A stretch of 64,000 bases of DNA, taken from contig NZ_MAOC01000008.1 in assembly GCF_001884135.1 (NCBI RefSeq), forward strand, positions 85,784 to 149,783. Direction: 5' to 3'. The stretch is from Bacillus nitratireducens (GTDB lineage Bacteria > Bacillota > Bacilli > Bacillales > Bacillaceae_G). How positions within the stretch are numbered: position 1 is the stretch's first letter; each line of letters opens with the position of its first letter. Below, piece after piece: positions 57,292-64,000 of the stretch. A model generated the notes under the pieces. That model was not told the DNA's origin, ran no database searches, and saw only the letters and a list, made by a program, of their open reading frames with translations. The translations under genes were made by a program, and so were the position numbers.

Positions 57292-57324
57292 TGCAATAAA
57301 TTGCACGGTACGCAATTTATTGCA
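57292..57324. promoter_or_regulatory. Paired palindromes, probable BkdR upstream activating sites
   Basis: TGCAATAAATTGCA (57292-57305) and CGCAATTTATTGCA (57311-57324): two 14-base palindromes with centres 19 bases apart, about two helical turns. They lie ~115-145 bases upstream of the -24/-12 promoter and overlap the bkdR stop codon, the typical position for an enhancer bound by a sigma-54 activator. Confidence 0.65.
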
Positions 57325-59389
57325 TGCTATTTTTTGCGCAGTCGTACTTTTCTAGCTTGTAATATAAGTTTCGAACTGAAATTCCTAACGCTTTTGCAGT
57401 CTTCGTTTTGTTCCCATCAAATTTATCTAAATATTCACGGATAATATTCCCCTCAAATTCTGTCACTAGGTGTTCAAGGGCCTTCTCTTCTAATTCAGGT
57501 AATAAATTATTTTGTTTCGTCTCTACTTGTTCTTCCTTATGTAAAGGCGGTAAATGATGTACGTCAATATATATCTCGTTATAATTCATAAAGATAATAG
57601 CTCGCCCTAAAATATTTTCAAGTTCCCTAACATTTCCTGGCCATTCATATGATTGTAAATACGAAATGGCTGAATCGGTGAGTCCTTCTACATTACGACC
57701 ATAATCTTGATTAATTTTTTGAATTAATCTTTCTGCAATCGCTGGTATGTCTCCTTTACGCTGACGAAGGGAAGGAATTTGAATCGGGATTTTATTTAAA
57801 CGATAATATAAGTCCTCTCTGAACTTTCCTTCTAAAATAGCTTTTTCTAAATTCACATGCGTCGCAGCGATCACTCGAACATTAATAGGTATCGCTTTCG
57901 TTCCCCCTACTTTCACAATTTCTTTTTCTTGTAGTACACGAAGAAGCTTCGCTTGCGTATTTGCAGACAACTCTCCGATTTCATCTAAAAAAATACTTCC
58001 ATTATTCGCTTCTTCAAAGAACCCTCGTTTCCCGCCTCTTTTCGCTCCAGAAAACGCACCTTCCTCATAACCGAATAATTCACTTTCTAATAACGTCTCG
58101 GAAATAGCAGCACAGTTTACTCGGACGAACTTATTGTATTTTCGATTACTACCATTATGAATCGCGTGTGCAAACAACTCTTTCCCTGTACCTGATTCCC
58201 CTCTAAGTAATACCGTTGCTGGTGTATTCGCTCCAAGTTTTGCTTGTTCAATAGCTGCCGTCGTTTCATCTGAATCGCCAACAATATCATCAAATGAATA
58301 TTTCGCTTCTAACGTTCGAATAATTTGTCTTGCCCTATTCAATTCATTTGTTAACTTTTGAATTTCTGATACGTCGCGAATTACCCCGACGCTTCCTTTC
58401 AATATTCCATCAACAATAACCGGCGCTACGTTTACAATTACATCTCGCTTTTTTTGCCCAATCTTCATATGTATCCCTCGTACTGCTCGGCGCGTCCGAA
58501 GTACTTTCATATGCATACTTTCACCTTCTACAATATCAGTTGTAGCTGGCTGCCCAAGAATATCTTCTTCCGTCAAACCCGTTAACTTCGTATAAGCAGG
58601 GTTTATAACTAGTCCTCTTCCTTTCTCATCAACAACCGAAATCGCTTCCTCAGATGAGTTAATAATCGCCTCAAGTAGCGTTTGAATTTCTTTTAAGTCT
58701 GTAACTTCTTCCGCTAAATCTACAACTTCTGTAATATCTTTAAAAATCGCAAATGCCCCTTGAACCTCTCCGCCTTCTTTTAATATCGGAATACGCGTTG
58801 TAATAATCTTTTTTTCATTCTCTAACGTCAGTTCATGATTCACTTCTATTTTTTTCGTGCGTATAATACGAAGCAACTTACTCGTTGGAATAACTTCTAA
58901 AATATATTTTCCTATCGCCTCTTCTTTCTTATATCCGATAATACGCTCTGCACTTTTATTAAACAGACGAACTTGTCCCTCTTGGTCTATAACAATCATA
59001 CCGTCATGCGTTGAATTTAAAATTAAATTCCCTTGTTGCGTTTGTTCCTCTAGCTGTCCGATCAAACCTTCCTTCTCATGCGCTAATCTCGTAACAATTT
59101 TCGCAATATCCCCTGGTATAAGAAGAGTATCTTTATGCTTACTTCCCAATAACACTTTATGTAAATCATAATCACCTGTCATATCAAACATTACATCAAT
59201 ATGCATAGAAAGAAACGGAGTTATACTATCACCAATCGGAACCCCATATTCCTTTGCGATTTGTAACCCTTTCGCAATTGGATTAATATCAATAACCCCT
59301 ATAATTTGAAATATATTCGAATTTTGCAACAGACTCAGCAGTGTACTCCCACCTTCACCCGCTCCAACAATTAACACTTTTTGTTTCAT
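57317..59389 (-). CDS. bkdR: Sigma-54-dependent transcriptional activator BkdR
   Basis: 690 residues: an N-terminal Rossmann-like region ([20 protein letters not shown]), two PAS domains (about 118-225 and 232-350), an AAA+ domain with Walker [15 protein letters not shown] (about 396), sigma-54 contact loop GAFSGA (variant of GAFTGA, about 448), and Walker [12 protein letters not shown], and a Fis-type HTH at the C-terminus ([19 protein letters not shown]). It activates the adjacent bkd operon from the paired palindromes. Effector in B. subtilis: branched amino or keto acids. Confidence 0.95.
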   Translation of the reverse strand: MKQKVLIVGAGEGGSTLLSLLQNSNIFQIIGVIDINPIAKGLQIAKEYGVPIGDSITPFLSMHIDVMFDMTGDYDLHKVLLGSKHKDTLLIPGDIAKIVTRLAHEKEGLIGQLEEQTQQGNLILNSTHDGMIVIDQEGQVRLFNKSAERIIGYKKEEAIGKYILEVIPTSKLLRIIRTKKIEVNHELTLENEKKIITTRIPILKEGGEVQGAFAIFKDITEVVDLAEEVTDLKEIQTLLEAIINSSEEAISVVDEKGRGLVINPAYTKLTGLTEEDILGQPATTDIVEGESMHMKVLRTRRAVRGIHMKIGQKKRDVIVNVAPVIVDGILKGSVGVIRDVSEIQKLTNELNRARQIIRTLEAKYSFDDIVGDSDETTAAIEQAKLGANTPATVLLRGESGTGKELFAHAIHNGSNRKYNKFVRVNCAAISETLLESELFGYEEGAFSGAKRGGKRGFFEEANNGSIFLDEIGELSANTQAKLLRVLQEKEIVKVGGTKAIPINVRVIAATHVNLEKAILEGKFREDLYYRLNKIPIQIPSLRQRKGDIPAIAERLIQKINQDYGRNVEGLTDSAISYLQSYEWPGNVRELENILGRAIIFMNYNEIYIDVHHLPPLHKEEQVETKQNNLLPELEEKALEHLVTEFEGNIIREYLDKFDGNKTKTAKALGISVRNLYYKLEKYDCAKNSMQ

Positions 59390-59526
59390 ACATTACACTT
59401 CCTCTCGAAGTATCTCTGCAAAATTTTTCACATTCTTATCTTACTCGTTCAGCAACCTCTTGACAAACCCCCATTCCATATAACATCATTAAAATAAACA
59501 AAATAATCTGAAAAGGAGCGTTATGT

Positions 59527-59760
59527 ATGCAGCGTTACCTCGCTCTATTATTAGCACTCATCCCCATTTCATTAGCCGTGCTTGGTATTAAACTAATGAG
59601 AGATACTGTATTTGGGATTTTGTTCTCCCCAATCCCTATATTATGGTTACAATTTTTAATCGGCGCTCTTTGCTTCGCACTCGGGTTTTATATCTTCGGC
59701 GGCTTCGTCTTACACAGAGATCGTAAGAGAAATAAAGTACAAGCACGCTTCAGAAGATAA
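59527..59760 (+). CDS. yqzF: DUF2627 membrane protein YqzF
   Basis: 77 residues with two transmembrane helices (about 4-24 and 36-58) and a basic C-terminal tail (RDRKRNKVQARFRR). Matches YqzF/DUF2627 in length, topology and position beside bkdR and yqiK. AAAAGGAGCG precedes the ATG. Function unknown. Confidence 0.82.
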   Translation: MQRYLALLLALIPISLAVLGIKLMRDTVFGILFSPIPILWLQFLIGALCFALGFYIFGGFVLHRDRKRNKVQARFRR

Positions 59761-59785
59761 AACAAAGTTTTCACATATCATAAAT

Positions 59786-59822
59786 AAAAAATGAGACCAT
59801 TATATTAGGTCTCATTTTTTTA
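59786..59822. terminator. Bidirectional terminator yqzF/yqiK
   Basis: AAAAAATGAGACC/GGTCTCATTTTTT with a 9-base loop. Confidence 0.85.
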
Positions 59823-60540
59823 TCGGTAATAAAGTTCTTGCTGTTTCAGGATAATCAGTAATAATCGCTGATATATTCATATCAAAATATTTACGCATAA
59901 GCGTTTCTTCATTTATCGTGTAAGGACGAACCTCCACACCACTTTCCATCGTTAATTCAGCGATAGCATCTTGAAGATAACGATAATTCGGATGTACTGC
60001 AGTAGCACCCATCTTTTTTGCATATGCCCACGGGCTATGCAAACCTTCACGATATAAAATAGCTGTTTGAATATCAGGAGCCATCATATGACATCGCTTC
60101 ATACTATAGTGATTAAAAGAAGAAAATACAATCCGATCCTCTAGACTAAACTTACGTACAAGTGTTATAACCTCTTCTTCTAAACCTCTGTATGGGATTT
60201 TATTATTTTTCAGTTCAATATTGAGTAGCAATGTCGTTTTTGCGAGCCATTCTAACACCTCTTCTAGAAGAGGTATTTTGCAAAAACCTACTTTGTCACC
60301 GAATTTATAACTCGCATCCAACTTACATAAATCTTCATATAAATAATTTCGAACCGCACCTTTTCCATTTGTTGTCCGATCCACCGTTTCATCATGAATG
60401 ACGACAACTTTTCCGTCTTTCGTGAATTGAACATCGAGTTCAATTCCATCTGCTCCGAAAGCCTCCGCCGCTTCAAATGAAATCATTGTATTTTCCGGAT
60501 ATGTTCCCGCTGCACCACGATGTGCAAATATAAGAGTCAT
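59812..60540 (-). CDS. yqiK: Glycerophosphodiester phosphodiesterase
   Basis: 242 residues, GDPD TIM barrel: FAHRGAAGTYPENTMISFEA (His-Arg and Glu catalytic residues, about 5-24), DGIELDVQFTKDGKVVVIHD (about 32-51) and LNIELKNN. No signal peptide, so cytosolic. ATG 60538-60540 follows GGGGGAGTGAGG; a GTG two codons earlier overlaps the site. It hydrolyses glycerophosphodiesters to glycerol-3-phosphate. B. subtilis yqiK lies at the same place. Confidence 0.93.
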   Translation of the reverse strand: MTLIFAHRGAAGTYPENTMISFEAAEAFGADGIELDVQFTKDGKVVVIHDETVDRTTNGKGAVRNYLYEDLCKLDASYKFGDKVGFCKIPLLEEVLEWLAKTTLLLNIELKNNKIPYRGLEEEVITLVRKFSLEDRIVFSSFNHYSMKRCHMMAPDIQTAILYREGLHSPWAYAKKMGATAVHPNYRYLQDAIAELTMESGVEVRPYTINEETLMRKYFDMNISAIITDYPETARTLLPIKK

Positions 60541-60590
60541 CCTCACTCCCCCAATCTTATGCTATACTATACGAAAAAGGAGGTACTTCT

Positions 60591-60737
60591 ATGAGACCAT
60601 TACAAATTTCTCCAGACACTGCAGTCCGCCTATCAAAAGCGTTAGGTGTTCCACTTGAACAACTTATGCATATGCCACAGCATATTTTAATCCAAAAGTT
60701 AGTTGAATTAGAAAAACAAAATAAAGACGAAGAATAA
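60591..60737 (+). CDS. yycC: YycC-like small protein
   Basis: 48-residue protein MRPLQISPDTAVRLSKALG..., with PLEQLMHMPQHILIQKL in the middle and an acidic tail, matching the YycC family as I remember it. AAAAAGGAGG sits 8 bases before the ATG and a terminator follows. Cytosolic; function unknown. Divergent from yqiK with about 50 bases between. Confidence 0.8.
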   Translation: MRPLQISPDTAVRLSKALGVPLEQLMHMPQHILIQKLVELEKQNKDEE

Positions 60738-60738
60738 T

Positions 60739-60766
60739 ATAGTCCTGTTTTGCAGGGCTTTTTATT
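60739..60766 (+). terminator. Terminator after yycC
   Basis: AGTCCTG/CAGGGCT stem with a TTTTG loop and TTTTTATTATTTT. Confidence 0.6.
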
Positions 60767-60885
60767 ATTTTCTATTATATCATGGATAACTTACCCACTA
60801 AAATTATGAATGCATGGAACAACAAAATAAAAAGCCTCTATAGAGAAGCCTTTTTCCACAAATTGCAATTTTAAGTTCCACCAAT

Positions 60886-61458
60886 CTATTGAAGGTCTCC
60901 AGATTTATGTAATTCACCTGTTACTACATCTCCAAAATTGTTTAAAGAAAAAGTTTGCTCTTCTAGCGAGTCCATAACTCCTATCGCTTTTCCGATATTA
61001 CCACCTTGCAGTTTCCAAAAGTAGTTATGATCGTCCACAACTTTACTAAAATCTTTGTTTATCCATCTTTCAGCAATCGCTAAAAGTTCTTCTTTCGTTT
61101 CAAAAGCACTCTCATTTAAGATACTTCTTACTTTTTCAGTATTCTCTTTAGACATCGGGATTGCTCCCCATTTTTGCTCAGCTATTACTTTTTGGTGGGT
61201 CATACTGTGCATCGCTTTAACTACTTCTTCTTCAGTAGAATCTTTTGTAATTTGGAGTTTCGCACTTGCACCACCAATCTCACCAAACTACGCTTCTTTT
61301 TCTTTTGGAACTGTTTTATATTCGCTTGTATCTATTTCAGCACTAGCTTGTTTTTCCGCCGGATTATCTGCAAGTTCCAACATTCCAAAAGTTATACCAG
61401 CAGTAAGCCCGACTAAGCCTATTGCACATCCAATCCAAATTAAAATTTTCTTTTTCAT
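60886..61458 (-). pseudogene. DUF6241-like exported protein, broken by an in-frame TAG
   Basis: One continuous frame from ATG 61456-61458 (MKKKILIWIGCAIGLVGLTA signal/anchor) to 60886, interrupted only by TAG at 61288-61290 after KTVPKEKEA. Downstream the sequence continues FGEIGGASAKLQITKDSTEE and on to SLNNFGDVVTGELHKSGDLQ. It resembles DUF6241 proteins; a C-to-T change in a CAG codon would explain the stop. The downstream part lacks its own ribosome binding site. Confidence 0.75.
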
Positions 61459-61639
61459 ATAAATATCCCCAAATATTTCTAGTTTGTTCCTTAACAAATT
61501 CTATATCAAGAAATATCCCTTTATAGATATTTTTACTAAATATATGTTTTATTTTCCATATAAATCAATAAATCACCTTTGAATGTGTCATAATCATATT
61601 TCTTATGAAATACGACTTCAATATTATTCTTATAACAAA

Positions 61640-61684
61640 ATAAAAGATCAACGAGTGTTTTAAACTCCTTGATCTTTTATAAAA
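61640..61684 (-). terminator. Terminator downstream of the spo0A remnant
   Basis: AAAAGATCAA/TTGATCTTTT stem with a 17-base loop; T-rich on both sides. It lies 25 bases after the remnant's stop codon. Confidence 0.65.
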
Positions 61685-61708
61685 AAAATTTATTTTGAAT
61701 ATACTACT

Positions 61709-61926
61709 CTCAACTAGCCTTATGTTCAAGTATTAGCTTATCCGCAACCATTGCGATAAACTCAGAATTCGTAGGTTTTGCTTTTGACATGGATACTGTA
61801 TAACCAAAAGCTTTAAACCTTGATATGTATACGTTTCTAACATTTTCTTTTCGTCCAATAAATACGCTAAATTTCACGCCCTTTATTGGTTTAGTTTTCC
61901 CTAATTCATTGGTAACATTACGTTAC
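61709..61926 (-). pseudogene. Remnant of the spo0A 3' end
   Basis: Reading in one frame to TGA 61709-61711, the translation ends [20 protein letters not shown] then [12 protein letters not shown], which is the C-terminus of Spo0A. Upstream, [14 protein letters not shown] resembles a degraded earlier part of the Spo0A effector domain (ELG...IKG), joined after a deletion. No start codon or full domain. A full spo0A is expected just outside the window. Confidence 0.75.
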
Positions 61927-62046
61927 TAATGTGTATAGGAATATGCTACATAACCACAGGGGCAAACGTCAATAAAATTAAATGACATTCGTGTACTATT
62001 ATTCATTTCATCAACTATCTGGTACGACTTTATCTCAAAATATAAA

Positions 62047-62313
62047 TCAATGTATAGATGATTGACGATTCTTAATCATTTCTAATGGAACTTGAACACT
62101 CCCATAAGATACGCCACAAGTGAAAATATGTCCTATCATACTCATTATAGCTTCATGCTTTTCTTTTTCGGTTCTAAACTTATTATTCAGTATCGTATCT
62201 ATCATTTCTTCACATTGTTTATATTTCACCATTGCTTCAGCTTGAATCTGTTCAAAAATTTCTTTTTCATTTCCCCCATAATTGTTTAACATTCTTAGAA
62301 TTTCTGAAACCAA
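62047..62313 (-). CDS. Small helical protein of unknown function
   Basis: 88 residues from a TTG (62311-62313) with a weak AAAGG upstream; an ATG at codon 8 has none. Predicted helical and cytosolic (NEKEIFEQIQAEAMVKYKQC, about 15-34). It lies between the spo0A remnant and the DUF1629 immunity gene. I do not recognise the family; it may be a further immunity or orphan gene, or a 5'-damaged one. Confidence 0.5.
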   Translation of the reverse strand: MVSEILRMLNNYGGNEKEIFEQIQAEAMVKYKQCEEMIDTILNNKFRTEKEKHEAIMSMIGHIFTCGVSYGSVQVPLEMIKNRQSSIH

Positions 62314-62361
62314 ACCTTTGCGTCCATGTTACTAACTCCTGTCAGTTATTTTAGGACCTTT

Positions 62362-62931
62362 TTACATGTCCGTTTCTGAATCCCATACCTCTACAAATTC
62401 AAAACCTTTTAAATCACTTTCTAACACTGTATTTTTAAATTCTTCAGATACAAAAACAGCAGTAGGATGAATCCTTTTATTTACATATACTTTAAAAATC
62501 ACTTCATTTTGAATAACATTAGGAGTAAATGCAAATTTTTCACACCCTATTATTAAACCTGTAATTAGTTTTTTAAAAATTGCTTTATCACTATCAATTG
62601 CATCTAATACATTTAAAACATGAACTACATAATATACTTCACCCGTTGTATTGTTAATAAGTGGAAGAAACTCAACGTTAGCACCTATTAAAGGTTCTAA
62701 TAATTTTTTCGCTTGTTCACTAACCATTGGTGCACCAGTTTCTCCCCAAAAATAAGGAAAATCACTATGATTTCCTTCTTCTAGACATTCAATAAATATT
62801 TCTCCCCATGAATCTAGTAAAATTGTAGTGGAGTTGAATTTTCCTTCAAAATATTTCTTATCCTTTTTATAATTTAATAGTTGGAAAGACTCATAGTTAT
62901 CAGATGAACTCTTCAATTCCCAAATTTTCAT
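62362..62931 (-). CDS. DUF1629 (Imm11-like) immunity protein
   Basis: 189 residues. The pattern W(G)-x-PMVSEQAKKLLEPLIGANV-EFLPL (about 67-95), YYVVHVLNVLDAIDSDKA, and the C-terminal TAVFVSEEFKNTVLESDLKG then FEFVEVWD are typical of DUF1629/imm11 proteins. Cytosolic. AAAGGAGAAGG precedes the ATG, 34 bases downstream of the AHH toxin gene, so it is presumably its immunity partner. Confidence 0.78.
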   Translation of the reverse strand: MKIWELKSSSDNYESFQLLNYKKDKKYFEGKFNSTTILLDSWGEIFIECLEEGNHSDFPYFWGETGAPMVSEQAKKLLEPLIGANVEFLPLINNTTGEVYYVVHVLNVLDAIDSDKAIFKKLITGLIIGCEKFAFTPNVIQNEVIFKVYVNKRIHPTAVFVSEEFKNTVLESDLKGFEFVEVWDSETDM

Positions 62932-62965
62932 TTTCCTTCTCCTTTATATTTAATCTATTCATAAA

Positions 62966-64000
62966 TTATTTCGGGCTATTTAATTTTAAGCTGCCATCTA
63001 ATAAACGTGTTCTTATGTCATGTAAAGCTGCAACAGCGTCTGCTTGAGTACCACCATATTCTTTAACTTCTTTTAGTACCTTAGTTACCTCTTTCATATA
63101 ATCCGTACCATGGTTACCTATATGTAACACTTCAGTAGTCACATATTCATTTACTTTATACGGTAAAAATACTCCATTAGCAGCAGAATCATGGTGTATT
63201 CCAAATTCTTTTAATAATTCTTGTGCTTCAATAGCCCTTTTATCATTCCAAGGTGTTAGATGATGTGCTGCATTAGAATATGGGGGTGGTTCAATCCCTG
63301 CATCCTTAAGTTCTTCACGTAATTTTTGAGATGCTGTATACGAATCGGGATAATCATTTTTTACATCTACTCTATCAAAAACTTTATCCGCATAATCTTT
63401 TATTACTTCTTGTACACCTTTAACTCTACTTTTTCCACCAGTTTCGGAAAACATAAATGTATCACGGGCTTCTTGTAAAGCTTCAAAAGCTTTTATCTGA
63501 TTGCTACCAAAGCCACTAGTACCTGCAAATGCAAATCGGTCTTTCAATGGTAATTGATTCGAAACAGACGAGATACCTTCTGAGAATTTTGTTAGATTCG
63601 TACCTTTTGCGAGTGTAGTTACTTTCCCTACTTTACTTATTCCTTTATCCCCAAGCCATCCCAATCCAAGCCCCATAAAAACACTCGTTCCCCATTTTGT
63701 ACGACTTTCCGCATCACCATGCCAAAAATCATTCATAAATGAATCCGAAACAGCATTCCAAGCAGTAAAGGTTGTCTCTATAGGGTGACCTATAGCATAC
63801 TTAATGTTTTCTTTTGTTACTGTATCGTCTAGTGAATCAAACCCTTCCACAATCCCCCCAATAACTTGCCCAGAACCAACATATATACCGTCCCAAATTT
63901 TTTTAAGCATAGATTTTTCAGAGGGTTTGCCGCACATTGCCCCTTCTTCTACCTTTTCATCTGATAAATTCCCATCAACTAAATTACCATCATAACGTTC
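62966..64000 (-). CDS. Polymorphic toxin with AHH nuclease domain (5' end outside window)
   Basis: 345 codons visible, open to the window edge. A conserved pre-toxin junction (EEGAMCGKPSEKS) is followed by a hydrophobic/Gly-rich linker (TSVFMGLGLGWLGDKGISKV, about 105-125). The C-terminal AHH-type nuclease reads NAAHHLTPWNDKRAIEAQEL, GIHHDSAANGVFLP and LHIGNHGTDY, with the HH pair and downstream His. In relatives the missing N-terminus is an LXG-type secretion domain. The same GAMCG motif occurs in the truncated toxin at 24.2 kb. Confidence 0.82.
   Translation of the reverse strand, partial: ERYDGNLVDGNLSDEKVEEGAMCGKPSEKSMLKKIWDGIYVGSGQVIGGIVEGFDSLDDTVTKENIKYAIGHPIETTFTAWNAVSDSFMNDFWHGDAESRTKWGTSVFMGLGLGWLGDKGISKVGKVTTLAKGTNLTKFSEGISSVSNQLPLKDRFAFAGTSGFGSNQIKAFEALQEARDTFMFSETGGKSRVKGVQEVIKDYADKVFDRVDVKNDYPDSYTASQKLREELKDAGIEPPPYSNAAHHLTPWNDKRAIEAQELLKEFGIHHDSAANGVFLPYKVNEYVTTEVLHIGNHGTDYMKEVTKVLKEVKEYGGTQADAVAALHDIRTRLLDGSLKLNSPK

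Overview
This window is a chromosomal segment of a low-GC Gram-positive, and almost certainly a member of the Bacillus cereus group (cereus/thuringiensis/anthracis). The indications are strong GGAGG-type ribosome binding sites, AT-rich spacers, an FMN riboswitch, a T-box and a yjdF-type riboswitch, a BioC/BioH biotin operon, an LPXTG-anchored 5'-nucleotidase, and gene order that follows the yqi/yqj region of B. subtilis (proI-yqjP-yqjQ-yqzH, rnz, polY, yqjE, yqjA, artPQR, brxB, bkd operon, yqzF, yqiK). All family names come from reading the sequence; no database search was run.

Layout. 1-3.0 kb: the end of a LacI-family regulator, a GNAT acetyltransferase, an alpha/beta hydrolase and two small proteins. 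3.0-6.9 kb: an FMN riboswitch followed by ribD-ribE-ribBA-ribH, a complete riboflavin operon. 6.9-13.7 kb: the bioADFHCB operon behind a BirA operator, flanked on both sides by small exported proteins sharing a 'TEGK' repeat. 13.8-18.2 kb: a T-box with a second, partial T-box, an NhaC-type transporter, and a surface 5'-nucleotidase with a 42-bp tandem repeat. 18.4-20.6 kb: an SGNH lipase, a MarR regulator, a Tyr/Gln-rich small protein and a DUF2062 membrane protein.

20.7-24.6 kb is a degenerate polymorphic-toxin cassette array: a 5'-truncated nuclease toxin, ankyrin, DUF2185, unknown and Imm30-like (putative immunity) genes, plus a fragment of another toxin C-terminus. It is bounded by two direct copies of an IS3-like end. 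24.6-29.8 kb: argCJBDF with a promoter overlapped by an ARG-box-like site. 29.9-36.2 kb: yqzH, yqjQ, yqjP, proC, sdaAB-sdaAA, a decayed PTS-EIIC-like gene, and rnz. 36.4-42.6 kb: DinB-type polymerase with an SOS box, peptidase YqjE, acetyltransferase, Prli42, a structured non-coding element, an L,D-transpeptidase and YqjA. 42.7-48.8 kb: arginine-type ABC transporter artPQR, BrxB, YjdF with its riboswitch, NUDIX, DUF421 and a RodA/FtsW-family protein.

49.1-59.4 kb: the branched-chain keto acid operon ptb-bcd-buk-lpdV-bkdAA-bkdAB-bkdB, with its sigma-54 activator BkdR. A -24/-12 promoter and two palindromic candidate upstream activating sites are visible. 59.5-60.7 kb: yqzF, yqiK and yycC. 60.9-64.0 kb is a second accessory patch. 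It holds a DUF6241-like gene broken by an in-frame amber codon, a remnant of the spo0A 3' end with its terminator, and a DUF1629-type immunity gene. It ends in the C-terminal part of an AHH-nuclease toxin that runs off the window.

The core is ordinary biosynthesis and catabolism (riboflavin, biotin, arginine, proline, serine, branched-chain acyl-CoA). The novelty lies in the two toxin/immunity patches, the spo0A scar that marks the second one, the partly duplicated T-box, and several small orphan proteins.
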